Shown: positions 1 through 9,958 of the stretch, one piece after another
Layout: each line of letters begins with the position of its first letter
How positions within the stretch are numbered: position 1 is the stretch's first letter
Assembly (NCBI RefSeq): GCF_003086295.3
Contig: NC_092054.1
Location: 50,627,213-50,691,212, forward strand
Direction: 5' to 3'
DNA: 64,000 nt
Source of the DNA: Arachis hypogaea
Lineage: Eukaryota > Streptophyta > Magnoliopsida > Fabales > Fabaceae
Program-made: the position numbers and the translations under genes
Notes under the pieces: generated by a model
The model's input: only the letters and a program-made list of their open reading frames with translations
Databases searched by the model: none
What the model was told of the DNA's origin: nothing

Positions 1-620
1 TTCCATTTGCTGTAAAAGATCAAGCTAAGAGGTGGTTAAATAACCAACCCACAGCAAGCATAAAAAGAGGAGACAATAACAGACAAATTTTGAATCAATT
101 TTACCTCCAAAAAGGATGACAAACTAAGGCTGGACATCCAAGGCTTTAAACAAGAGACAGAATCCTTTATAATCTGGGAGAGTACAAGGGATGCTAAGAA
201 ATGCCCTCTGAAATGTTCAGAGTTGGTACAGATAGACATCTTCTACTATGGGCTTACAGAAAAAGCTCAAATGTCTAGACCACTCAGCTGGTGGATCTAT
301 ACACATGAGAAAGACGATTGAAGAGGCTCAAGAACTCATAGATACGGTTGCTAGAAATCAAATCTGTACTCAAGCAGTGAGTCCTTATAAAAGAAGAGGC
401 TAGGAAAGTAACTATTGATCCTAATCCTCAAGAACAGATTATTGAACTTAATCAGCAATTACTCCTTATGACAAAACAATTAGCAGAATTTAAAGAGATG
501 CTCCAAGACACTAAAAATGCTAACAAGAATATGGAAGCACAATTAAATTAGACAAGACAGCAACTATCTAAACAGATAACAGAAGAATGCCAAGCTGTCC
601 AACTAAGGAGTGGGAAGACA
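1..620 (+). pseudogene. E1 gag remnant (Retrotrans_gag)
   Basis: Broken reading frames resemble the gag protein encoded intact by E3 and E5. Near position 3 the reading VKDQAKRWLNNQP corresponds to the gag segment that reads VRDRARLWLDSQP in E3. Several stops and frame changes follow. The stretch near 290-400 matches the gag part that in E3 reads AQELIDMVANNQ, and 425-560 the region before the protease. Gag would form the capsid of the cytoplasmic retrotransposon particle. The start is outside the window. This is a pseudogene by inspection; no continuous ORF covers it. Confidence 0.75.
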
Positions 621-732
621 TTGAATAATTCAGCTCAAAGTAGCAAAAAGCCAAGAAAGGAACAACTGAAAGAGAATGACCAAGTCACTGCCTAAAATCC
701 CTCTGAGGACAGCAAGAGCCCAGAGAGGAATA

Positions 733-945
733 ATTCTGGCGTTCAAATGCCAGAAAAGGGTGAAAGATTGCGTTAAACGCCCAGTGGATGCCCACTTCTG
801 GCGTTCAAATGCCAGAAAAGGGAGAAAAGTTGGCGTTGAACGCCCATTCCTTGCCCAGTTCTGGCGTTCAAACGCCAGAAAAGGGTGGAAAGCTAGCGTT
901 AAACGCCCATCCAGCACCCAATCCTGGCGTTCAAACGCCAATGAG
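733..945 (+). repeat. Palindrome array CTGGCGTTCAAACGCCAG inside the E1 gag-protease linker
   Basis: Near-perfect copies of an 18-base palindrome begin at about 736, 799, 860 and 923. They alternate with shorter copies of GCGTTAAACGCC. The unit is about 63 bases, so in one frame it encodes a repeating peptide of about 21 residues (FWRSNARKG...). The reading frame crosses the array without a stop from about 676 to 1068. The same palindrome recurs at 14974-15185, in the E1 3' LTR and in E3. Confidence 0.9.
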
Positions 946-1205
946 GGATCAGACACTGCAAGTGCTGATAGTAACCCGTCTAAGAAGGCTTCTCCAACCA
1001 CCTCTGTAGGGAATAAACCTGCAGCAACTAAGATTGAAGAATATAAAGACAGGATGCCTTATCCTTAGAAACTCTGCCAAGCGGAGCAAGATAAATAATT
1101 TGCCCACTTTGCAGACTATCTCAGGACTCTTGAGATAAAGATCCTATTTGCAGAGGCACTTGAGCAAATACTCTCTTATGCTAATTTCATGAAAGAGATC
1201 TTAAG

Positions 1206-2020
1206 TCATAAGAAGGATTGGAGAGAAACTGAAAAGGTGTTTCTCACTGAAGAATGCAGTGCAGTCATTCTGAAATCTTACCAGAGAAGCTTCAAGATCC
1301 AGGAAGCTTTATGATACCATGCACATTAGAGGGTGCTTGCACCAAGACAGCTCTATGTGACCTTGGAGCAAGTATCAACCTAATACCTGCATCCACTATC
1401 AGAAAGCTTAGCTTGACTGAAGAAGTCAAACCAACCCGGATATGTCTTCAACTTGCTGATGGCTCCATTAAATATCCATCAGGCGTAATTGAGGACATGA
1501 TTGTCAAGGTTGGGCCATTGCCTTTCCCATTGACTTTGTAGTGCTGGAAATGGAGGAGCACAAGAGTGCAACTCTCATTTTAGGAAGACCTTTCCTAGCA
1601 ACTGGACGAACTCTTATTGATGTACAAAAGGGGAAAGTGACCCTGAGAGCCAATAAGGATGAGTTCAAGTTAAATGCTGTCAAAGCCATGCAGCATCCAG
1701 ACACATCAGGTGACTGCATAAGCACTGATATTATTGACTCTTTGGTGGAAGAGATCAATATGGCTGAAAGTCTTGAATCAGAGCTAGAGGACATCTTTAA
1801 AGATGTTCAACCTGATCTGGAGGAATCAGAGGAAATAAAAGAACCTCTGAAAATTCCTCAAGAAGAGGATAAGCCTCCTAAACCCGAGCTCAAACCACTA
1901 CCACCATCCCTGAAATATGAATTTCTGGGAGAAGGTGACACTTTTCCAGTGATCATAAGCTCTGCTTTAAATCTACAGGAAGAGAAAGCACTAATTCAAG
2001 TGCTCTTTGGTGGTCCATAA
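1206..2020 (+). pseudogene. E1 retropepsin-type protease region
   Basis: The first part (1254-1541) carries CDLGASINLIP, the active-site region of plant Ty3-gypsy aspartic proteases, followed by a Leu/Ala-rich beta segment and KVG. The second part (1541-2020) carries [21 protein letters not shown], the conserved C-terminal protease block. A one-base-class frame change near 1520-1541 separates the two halves, as the preceding frame ends in LPFPLTL-stop. The protease would cleave the Gag-Pol polyprotein in the particle. After it lies an acidic linker (EDIFKDVQPDLEESEE) leading into RT. Homologous blocks are in E3 and E5. Confidence 0.85.
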
Positions 2021-2039
2021 GTGATCTTAAAGGCATTAG

Positions 2040-3226
2040 CCCAGCAGATGCATGCACAAGATCCTATTGGAAGATGATGCTAAGCCAGTGGTTCAACCAC
2101 AAGGCGGCTAAATCCAGCCATGAAGGAGGTAGTGCAGAAAGAGGTCACTAAGTTACTAGAGGCTGGGATTATTTATCCTATTTCTAATAGCCCTGGGTAA
2201 GCCCTGTCCAAGTTGTACCCAAAAAGGGAGACATGACAGTGGTTCACAATGAAAAGAATGAACTGGTTCCTATAAGAACAGTTACAGGGTGGCGTATGTG
2301 TATTGACTACAGAAGGCTCAATACAGCCACCAGAAAGGATCATTTTCCTTTACCATTCATAGACCAGATGCTAGAAAGACTAGCAGGTCATGACTATTAC
2401 TGCTTTTTGGATGGCTATTCAGGTTACAACCAAATTGCAGTAGATCCTCAAGACCAAGAGAAAACAGCATTCACATGTCCATCTGGAGTATTTGCCTACA
2501 GAAGGATGCCTTTGGTCTGTGCAATGCACCTGCACCTTTCAGAGGTGCATGCTCTCTATCTTCTCTGATATAGTAGAGAAATTTTTGGAAGTCTTCATGG
2601 ATGACTTTTCAGTATTTGGAGACTCATTCAGCTCCTGTCTTGACCATTAGCACTTGTTCTGAAAAGATGCAAGAGACCAACCTAGTTTTAAACTGGAAAA
2701 AATGTCACTTTATGGTGACTGAAGGAATTGTCCTTGGGCATAAAATTTCAAATAAGGGAATAGAGATGGATCAAGCTAAGGTAGAGGTAATTGAAAAATT
2801 ACCAACACCTGCCAATGTAAAGGCAATCAGAAGCATTCTGGGACATGCAGGATTCTACAGGAGGTTTATAAAGGATTTTTCAAAAATTGCAAAACCTCTG
2901 AGCAATCTGCTAGCTGCTGACACGCCATTTGTGTTTGACACAGAGTGTCTGCAAGCGTTTGAAACCCTGAAAGCTAAGCTGGTCACAGCACCAGTCATCT
3001 CTGCACCAGACTGGACATTACCATTCGAACTAATGTGTGATGCCAGTGACCATGCCATTGGTGCAGTGTTGAGACAGAGGCATAACAAGCTTCTACACGT
3101 CATTTACTATGCTAGCCGTGTTTTAAATGATGCACAGAAGAATTACACAACCACAGAAAAAGAATTACTTACAGTGGTTTATGCCATTGACAAGTTTAGA
3201 TCCTATTTAGTAGGTTCAAAGGTAAT
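2040..3226 (+). pseudogene. E1 reverse transcriptase and start of RNase H, interrupted by E2
   Basis: The RT fingers and palm are readable: WRMCIDYRRLNTATRKDHFPLPF at about 2290-2360, YYCFLDGYSGYNQI at about 2395-2440, and the catalytic FMDD at 2594-2605. Then comes LGHKISNKGIEMDQAKVEVI and the tether GHAGFYRRFIKDFSKIAKPL. RNase H begins near 3030 with CDASDHAIGAVL. It breaks at codon 3222-3226 where E2 inserted and resumes at 13249. At least two frame changes (near 2520-2570 and 2600-2680) and stops near 2110-2200 inactivate it. RT and RNase H would convert element RNA into DNA in the particle. Confidence 0.9.
3222..3226. repeat. Target-site duplication of E2 (left copy GTAAT; right copy GTGAT at 13249-13253)
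   Basis: The five bases before the E2 5' LTR are GTAAT and the five after the 3' LTR are GTGAT. Deleting E2 plus one copy restores continuous RNase H codons (GSKV then [12 protein letters not shown]). The right copy is therefore the original and the left has one G to A change. Confidence 0.9.
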
Positions 3227-4732
3227 TGATAAACCCATATTTCATGAGTTCTTTTGTGCTTAATTTGAGTGATTTATACAATCCTTCACCTACTTATTCA
3301 CATTAATTGCATGGTTTTACTTTCCCTTCCTTATTATGTGATATAAATGAAAAACATGTTTTCTAAGCTTTAAAATTAATTATTTTAATTACCTTTATTT
3401 CCATTCGATGTCGTGATTAGTGTGTTGAGTAGTTTCAGATTTTCTAAGGCAGAATGATTTAAAGGATGAAAAAGGAAACATACTAAAATGGAAGGAGAAA
3501 GCAAAACGGAGCTTTAAGGAAACTGGTATCCACGCGATCGCATGAATGACGCGATCGCGTGCCAAGCACGAATCAGCAGCGACGCTACCGCATGACTGAC
3601 GCGACCGCGCGCCTTAAGCAGAACGCACATGACGCGGTCGCATGACTGACGCGACCGCGTGGCAAGGAAAAGCTCCGAATGACGCGACCGCGTGACTCAC
3701 GCGGACGCGTGACAGAGGCCACGCACCAGAAATTATAGAATACGCCCCCAGCAAATTCTGAAGCCCTTTTTGGCCCAGATCCAAGTACAGACAGCATAGA
3801 CCAGAGGTTATAAAGTGTGGGAATGCTTCCATTCAAGGAGAGCTCGCCAATTTCTAGTTTTCATGATTTAGATTTAGTTTAGAGAGAGATTCTCTCTCTC
3901 TCTTACGATTTTGGACTTCTTCTTGTTTTGGGAGTAACTCTGGATCCAGGTTTTAATGTTCTTTTATTTTAGTTTTACTTTTATTTATTTATCCCAACAT
4001 TTGAATTGATTATTATAATTTGATTTATGAATTATTCCATGTTACAGATCTCTATTAGAATTAATGATATTTGAGGTATTTTCAGTTTATAATTGTTCTC
4101 TTTGAATTAAGTTGCCATTGCTTCCCATCTAAGGACACTTTTATTATTCCAGCAATTTACTTTTTCCCCTTTTGATCTTGGTTAAGAATTCAGTAACTCA
4201 ACAGTTATTAAACTCAATGTAATTGATAATCGTTATTTTGCTAATTGAGCTGAACCTAAATAATCCCAACCTTTTCTTAGGAAATAATTAGGATTCAAAG
4301 GTCAACTTAATTAGTCCCTTGACTTTCCTTTGCCCTGGCAAAGGTTGACCAAGTGGAATTAAAATACAACTTTTATTATTGTTGAGAGGGATAACTAAGT
4401 TGGACTTCTAATTTCCCCTATCTTGCCAAAAGTTGTTTTACAGTTATTATTTATTTTTAATTGCCATTTAATTCACTCGTCATTTAAATTACTTGCTTCT
4501 CACCTTCTAAACCCCGATTACAACCTTTATAACCAATAATAAGAACATACTTCCTCGCAGTTCCTTGAGAAGACGACCTGAGGTTTTAATACTCGGTTAA
4601 CAATTTTTAAGGAGTTTGTTACTTGTGACAACCAAAACGTTTGTACGAAGGGATTTTTGTCGGTTTAGAGACTATATCTACAACGCGACTGTTTTTATGA
4701 CATTCTTTACTGGCAAAAAAACCTTAACGTCA
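3227..4732 (+). repeat. E2 5' LTR
   Basis: 1506 bp, starting TGATAAACCC and ending AACGTCA, equal in length to the 3' LTR. A palindrome array occupies 3528-3716. A TATA-like TATAAAG lies at 3809-3815, followed by an AG/CT-rich segment with AGAGAGATTCTCTCTCT near 3880-3903, the likely start of R. The U5 end holds GACGACCTGAGGTTT near 4573, a block shared with E4 and in weaker form with E6. Confidence 0.95.
3528..3716 (+). repeat. CpG-rich palindrome array (ACGCGATCGCGT type) in E2 5' LTR
   Basis: At least eight copies of palindromes such as CACGCGATCGCATG, GACGCGATCGCGTG and GACGCGACCGCGTG are spaced by about 14-25 bases, just upstream of the TATA box. The 3' LTR has the same array at about 12044-12232 with several C to T and G to A losses. 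ORFs on either strand across it are artefacts of the repeat. Confidence 0.93.
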
Positions 4733-4735
4733 AAA

Positions 4736-4753
4736 TGGCGCCGTTGCCGGGGA
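4736..4753 (+). other. E2 primer binding site (tRNA-Asp)
   Basis: TGGCGCCGTTGCCGGGGA is complementary to the 3' end of plant tRNA-Asp(GUC) including CCA. It begins three bases (AAA) after the LTR end, the normal place for a minus-strand primer site. Confidence 0.93.
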
Positions 4754-4848
4754 ACTGCTAACATGTGCCTTATTATTGGTTATTGTAAATATTTTTCTTT
4801 TGCTTGTTTATTTATTTTTGTTTTTCCTTTTTATCTTTATTTGCTACT

Positions 4849-6414
4849 ATGAACTCTCACCCCTCTCGCTTTGAGATTGGTTCTAATATTGTTAAAGAAA
4901 ATAGAAGTTACAGCAGGAATGTGCATCAAGGTCAGACCAATCAAGGATGGATGGAACCAAGAGGATCTAATCAACCCTTTTGGCAGCAACACCCTCCGAG
5001 ATATCCTGGACAAAGGCCATTCTACCGTGCATACCCAGCTGAAAGACATGGTGGACAACCTTGTAACTACCAACAAGCCCCACCCCGTGCATATGAACCA
5101 TCCTTTCAACATAACCTCGAACCACCACACTCACAAGCTTCTCTTCACCATTCGCCATCATATGATCCTTCCTTACCCCAATACCAATCCAATCATTCCC
5201 AATTATCACTACTTTCCTTTGTATCATGTCCCAGTCCGGCAAACCGCGAAGCAGAGGATTGCCTAAAAGAAACAGTAATTAAATTTCAAACAACCATTCA
5301 ACAACTGGAGCAAGCACTAATTCAATGGGCCACTAGGCGCTCAAATATACAAGGATCAACCACAGCTCCATGTGGACAGCCCGATGAAGAGCGTAGCATG
5401 AAAGAAATACTAGAGACTCCAGTGGACAAGACAGAGAATGAATTCATACTAGAACAAGTGGAAGAAGCTGTCATTGTTCAAGAAGAAGAGTTGGTTGAAG
5501 ATCTAGGAGATGCTGAACTTCCTTGGGAATCCAGAATTGAGGAAAACTCCGTCCAAGATGCTACAGTTGATGCTAAGGAGGATACCGTACAATCTCCAAG
5601 GCAAGTCATTTACGAAGAATCAGACGGAATAATCCAAGAAGCAAATTTCCTTGATGATGATAGTCACAAGTCTAGTTCTCCTAGTGATGAACTTACGTCC
5701 GCAAGTGAATTCTCTGAGATCGAAGGATTTTCCCCAAGTGAATATGAAGATGATGCGGAGGTAGATTTCTCTCAACCTCCAATCTATGACTCGAGTGATG
5801 AGGAAGACATAAAGGACTTTGACCAGGATACAGATACAATTGAAGATCTTTGTGAGGAAGTGGAAGAATTCACAGAAGAGAACAAGGAAACAGAACTTGC
5901 AGAACCACCAAAAACACCAATTCCAAGGCCATTACCACCTAATACAAGCTTCAAGTGGGTACAATCCTTAACTTATAGCTTTACTTATTCACTTGAATAT
6001 GGTTTGCTTGAAACAGATGGCCAACTTAGAGCTCTCTGCGGCTTTAAGAGTAAGAGGGAATTGGCTCGTACTCAGAATTGGTGCACCAGGTTCAATAAGG
6101 TTCCGCGCTTCACCTCGAAGTACACAGATTGGTATCATGCTCAATTGCATGGATCACGGAGAACGTTTGGTCAACACGGTGAGATTATACTTTTTAAACC
6201 GCCCGGATGGAGACATGTAGACCAAGACGGAGGCGGATTTAAACGCAAGGCTTGGAATCCTGAGGTTTATTCTGACATTTGTTACCCCAGGAGCCTAAAA
6301 ATTTGTTTGAAGCTGCTCAGAAGCTTTACATGCTTAGTTTGGGACCCCGGAGGCTATTGGCATTCCAAGCACTGGTGGAGATTTTTGGACGAATTTAAAC
6401 ATAAACCACCATAA
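4849..6414 (+). CDS. E2 ORF1: family B acidic protein of unknown function
   Basis: Intact ORF of 521 residues from ATG 4849, a start shared with E4 (ATG 32163) and E6 (ATG 41537), all reading MN/MS-x-x-FE/LE-x-x-S; an in-frame start further upstream is not conserved. Residues 1-130 are rich in Pro, Gln, His and Tyr (QQHPPRYPGQRPFYRAYP), resembling the tail of plant gag. Residues about 180-360 are strongly acidic. The C-terminal 150 residues form a Trp/Gly-rich block with LEYGLLETDGQLRALCG, GSRRTFGQHGE, PPGW and KHWWRFLDEFKHKPP. E4 keeps this block best (LETDGQLRALCGVKSKR). I see no gag, protease or RT motif and do not recognise the C-terminal domain. It takes the place gag-pol has in family A, so a role in the element's own propagation is likely, but the function is unknown. 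Confidence 0.85.
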   Translation: MNSHPSRFEIGSNIVKENRSYSRNVHQGQTNQGWMEPRGSNQPFWQQHPPRYPGQRPFYRAYPAERHGGQPCNYQQAPPRAYEPSFQHNLEPPHSQASLHHSPSYDPSLPQYQSNHSQLSLLSFVSCPSPANREAEDCLKETVIKFQTTIQQLEQALIQWATRRSNIQGSTTAPCGQPDEERSMKEILETPVDKTENEFILEQVEEAVIVQEEELVEDLGDAELPWESRIEENSVQDATVDAKEDTVQSPRQVIYEESDGIIQEANFLDDDSHKSSSPSDELTSASEFSEIEGFSPSEYEDDAEVDFSQPPIYDSSDEEDIKDFDQDTDTIEDLCEEVEEFTEENKETELAEPPKTPIPRPLPPNTSFKWVQSLTYSFTYSLEYGLLETDGQLRALCGFKSKRELARTQNWCTRFNKVPRFTSKYTDWYHAQLHGSRRTFGQHGEIILFKPPGWRHVDQDGGGFKRKAWNPEVYSDICYPRSLKICLKLLRSFTCLVWDPGGYWHSKHWWRFLDEFKHKPP

Positions 6415-6463
6415 CAGGATACTCATCCAATGTCCAACTTAAGGACTTTAACTAAAAGTGCTA

Positions 6464-6481
6464 GGTGGGAGACAACCCACC
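6464..6481 (+). ncRNA. Conserved RNA hairpin after ORF1 (E2)
   Basis: GGTGGGAGACAACCCACC folds as a perfect 6-bp stem (GGTGGG/CCCACC) with loop AGACAA, 50 bases after the ORF1 stop. Homologous hairpins with different but still paired stems and nearly the same loop occur in E1, E3, E4 and E5. Confidence 0.7.
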
Positions 6482-6637
6482 ACGGTATGGTCGCTTCTTT
6501 TTCAATTTATTTCTTGTTAATTGCTTTCATTTTTCCTTTTTCATTTTAATTTATTAAACCTGGAATCATGCATAAGCATTCATGATAGTCATTGCATTCT
6601 GCATTTTTCATGCATAAAAAAAAAACAAAGGGTGCAC

Positions 6638-7080
6638 GATGCGACCGCATGCCCCATGCGATCGCGTCATATCGCGAAAAACACCACCCATGCGACCGCG
6701 TGACCCACGCGGCCGCGTGATATATATATCGGCGTAAGGATCCAACGAACAGAAAGTTAGGCTGGAATCGTGCGGCCCTTGTGTGTTTCGCACAAATTAG
6801 CCCACGCGATCGCATGTCCCATGCGATCGCGTCACTTGCACAATATCAATCCCACGCGACCGCGTGAGCGACGCGATCGCGTCGCATGGATTGCATATCA
6901 CCCCAAAAGGATACAGAGAGTTGCGCTGAAACGGCGCTGGAGTCGTGCGTTTAGCACGAATTCTAACGACGCGATCGCGCGACTCATGCGATCGCGCCCT
7001 CTTTCCCCCCTCTCATACGATCGCGCGACCCACGCGATCGCATCACCCCCATTTTCATCCTAACCACGCGACCGCGTGGA
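6638..7080 (+). repeat. Second CpG-rich palindrome array in E2, before the ORF2 leader
   Basis: About fifteen palindromes of the same type as in the LTR (CACGCGATCGCATG, CATGCGATCGCGTC, CACGCGACCGCGTG, CACGCGGCCGCGTG) are paired about 14 bases apart. Pairs are separated by 40-60 bases of unrelated filler. Most CpGs are intact, although CpG loss is evident elsewhere in the element. Confidence 0.9.
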
Positions 7081-8461
7081 TTCGAAAATATAACCCCCCA
7101 GCCCGCGAACCCTATCAGTCGCGCAGCCCCCCCCCCCCCCTTCACCCCCAACCCTCTTCTCCTTCTCTCCTCTTCTCCCCCCAGCCACTGCCGGCCAGCC
7201 ACCATACCACCACCCCAACGCCGCCGCCCAGACGCCACCGCCATACCACCCCCTCCCCTTCTCTCTTCTTCCTTCTTCCTCTCTCCTCCCCTCTCCACCA
7301 CTGCCAACCGCGAGCACCGCCCAGCCACCGCCGGCCGTCCAGCCGCGCCCCCCTCTCCGCCACCCACCCCCTTCAGCCAGCAACAACCACCGCCCTCCCT
7401 TCCCCTACCCCCTCCCTCTCTTACTAACCCTATTACCTCCCTCCGCCACTGCCCCCTCAGCTGCCACCGCGACGCCGTGCACCACCACCGCGCCGGACGC
7501 TGCCGCAGCCACCTTCTTCCCTGTTCCACCCCTTCCGCTTACCAGGTTCCGCAACACGCAACCCTTTTATCCGTTCGTCACTTTTCTGTCTTTTTTATTC
7601 TGTTTATGTTCATGATTAGGATAGCTAGACTCGCATGTTATAGTGGATTTTTAGGTTGTTAGGTAGCTTAGGCTGTGGTTAGTGGATCTAGGTCTGTTTA
7701 CTTGCACTGTTCTTACTTCTGTTTTATCCTATGTGCAAATCTGTTGCTGCTATAATCATGATTCATATGTTGCTTTCTTGTATGTTGCTACTGTTTACAT
7801 TGAGTTTTTATGTTTATTTTATATCTATGTACATGCAGCTTCATCTTTTTAATTCATATGAACTGATATGATTGCTGTTTATTTTCTGGGATAATCCAAT
7901 TTTAGCCGGAATGCTGCCCAAATTTTAAAAAAAAAATTGTTTTCATTCATGTTTTGGTTTGGCATTTCTGAACTCTGTTTTACTCTGCTTCTCCCAAACC
8001 ATTTCATGAATGCTAGGGCCACTTTCTTATCCTCTTTGATTTCCTGGTTCATAACCTGCATTTGTGATTCACTGATTCCAATTTCTGATTTCTTTATTTC
8101 TATTCGAATCAGCATCACCCTATTTTCTTTATTCAATTATGAGTACTTCTATTCTTACCTATGAATCCTTGTTTTATGGAATTTTTCTATGCCACTTACT
8201 TTCCTAACTCGCTAATTTTAATTTACTAATTTCTTTTTACCATACTAACCCTCTTGATCTCTTTTCTGATTACTTTCACTTCCTCTAACTTTCTCACTAT
8301 GGCATATTGCTTATTTTTTTTCCATTTAACATAAATTCAATCACATTTCATATACTCATTTTCCTTATTTTATTCCCCCTTTGCCGCTTGGAGTTTCCTT
8401 TGTTTAATTGCCTATTTGCTTTCCTATTTTTTTTATCCATTCCTGGTTTTCTGTTTTTCAG
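7081..8461 (+). other. GC-rich leader and intron-like T-rich region before ORF2 (E2)
   Basis: 7090-7540 is a C-rich, low-complexity segment (CCACCGCC and CTTCTCC runs, C13 near 7129) resembling the 5' UTR exon of a plant gene. ORFs on both strands here are compositional. 7560-8461 is T-rich with a strong polypyrimidine tract ending TTTTTCAG at 8454-8461, a canonical plant splice acceptor directly before ORF2 coding sequence. E4 has the same arrangement. No donor can be fixed by eye. I infer that ORF2 is made from a spliced RNA. Confidence 0.55.
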
Positions 8462-9917
8462 GATATCTGCCTCACAGAGGAAAGGTAAAGGCAAGGCCAC
8501 TGGCAAGCGCAAGAGAGGAGATTCCTCCCAGTCCATCATTGCTCTAATGCACGATTCATCATGGCGGGAAAAGAACTTCACACAGTAGGAGAAAGCTAAC
8601 CAGCTGCTTCCTGCAAATGATCCTATAAAATTTGCAAACCGGTACTGTGAACTGAAGTACCCGGCTTTTGCGAACTCCAGAAATCTATACTTGGAACGTA
8701 CCTTGAAGATTCCAGAAGCCCTCCAGCAGTACACTACTGAGCAAATCAAGCAACGGGGCTGGTTCTTTCTGGAGAGACCACTGACAGAGGTCAATGCATC
8801 TTGGGTCCGGGAATTCTATTGCAACTACTACCTTACTACCCTAGATGCAGTGAACCTGAGGGGAAAGCAAATTCTGGTCACTGAGGAGGCCATAGAGACC
8901 ATTCTTCAGCTCCTAGCCAAGTCCAATCAGCCAGATGGTTTTGCACAGGCTGAGGAGGACATGGGCCAAATGCGGTTTGATTGGGATGCTGTGAAGGCAC
9001 GGATAGCTCTCGACCCTGCTGTTCCTTGGGAGATGGGTCAGAACACCACTATGCCTAGAGGGATCAAGAGAGTGTACTTGAATGATGAGGCTTGGCTATG
9101 GCATCAGATCTTGAGTAACTATGTGATGCCGAGTACTCATGAGACTGAGATCCCGGTTACCATGATCACCCTCCTCTGGTGTGTGCTGGAGGGTAAGGAC
9201 CTGTACTTACCTCGTTTTATCCGGCATTATATGGCTAGGGTCCACGTCCGAGGCACCCTCCCCTTTCCTTATCTGGTTACACGGCTAGGCCGTCAGGCTG
9301 ATGTGCCTTGGGAGGATGCCGATGAGCGACCACCAGCAGCGGACTACAGGAAGATCATCCCTCACAGTAGGAACTTCCTTGCTTTGGGCTACAGACCACC
9401 ACCTGTCACTGCTACTGATGAGACAGCCCCTCCATCTGCTGGACACTCTTCATCCACAGCTGCCCCTGCTGCCACTACTGCACCTCCACCCGCCTCTGAG
9501 CCGGTTTATCGCCTCGTGCACCATCTGTTCCGCCAGCTTGATCAGATGGAGCGCCGTAACAGGCGCCGGTATGAGAGATTGGAGCACCGCAGCAGGCGAC
9601 GCTATTCCCATCTGAAGCTGATGATCAGACAGGGCGCCGACATCCCCTCCGAGCCCGACACACCATCAGAGCCATCAAAGGAGGAGGAGGACGAGCACGA
9701 GGAGGAGCCTCATTCCCAGGCGAAGACTCATCAGCAGGCAGCCACAGTGCAGACTGCCCCGTATCAGGAGCTTATGCCCCAGATAGAGGCTGCGGATCTG
9801 CAGATCCCGATCCAGTCAGTCTCACCTCTACAGCAGCCGGACTCTCAGCCCACCACCGCCACAGAGACCCCAGCTACCATCCCTACCAGTGATGACACTC
9901 CTTCACACCCGGCTTGA
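8462..9917 (+). pseudogene. E2 ORF2: putative plant transposon protein (Transposase_32-like), one internal stop
   Basis: The frame reads from the acceptor at 8461 through a basic N-terminus (QRKGKGKATGKRKRGD), a single in-frame TAG at 8586-8588, and then 8589-9917 without a break. Signatures shared with E3 and E5 ORF2 are the core IKQRGWFFLERP, VREFYCNYY, a beta-rich segment, and the helical WLWHQILSNYVMPSTHETEIP/TMITLLWCVLEG block. The tail is Pro/Ala-rich, then Arg-rich (RRNRRRYERLEHRSRRRY), then acidic. This matches the domain known in databases as putative plant transposon protein; its biochemical function is not established. A CAG to TAG change would explain the stop. The next methionine is at 8691, but the conserved N-terminus lies before it. 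Confidence 0.8.
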
Positions 9918-9945
9918 TTGAGCATCGAGGACGATGCTTCATTTT

Positions 9946-9958
9946 AAGTGTGGGGAGG
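9946..9958 (+). other. Internal polypurine-tract-like motif in E2, just after ORF2
   Basis: AAGTGTGGGGAGG, identical to the terminal PPT at 11729-11741, lies 29 bases after the ORF2 stop. E4 has the same duplicate at 35511-35523. Confidence 0.6.

Noticed and set aside
3585..3836. Minus-strand ORFs across the LTR, repeated near 12030-12348
   Set aside because: They translate the palindrome array and LTR, and exist in both LTR copies; no protein motif.
4736..4753. tRNA-Asp-like sequence as a possible tRNA gene (also near 26577, 41277 and 50453)
   Set aside because: Only the complement of the 3' 18 bases is present, next to LTR ends: primer binding sites, not genes.
7060..7529. Long overlapping ORFs on both strands (Pro-rich or Gly/Arg-rich)
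   Set aside because: Low-complexity C-rich leader of E2; open frames in several phases arise from composition alone.
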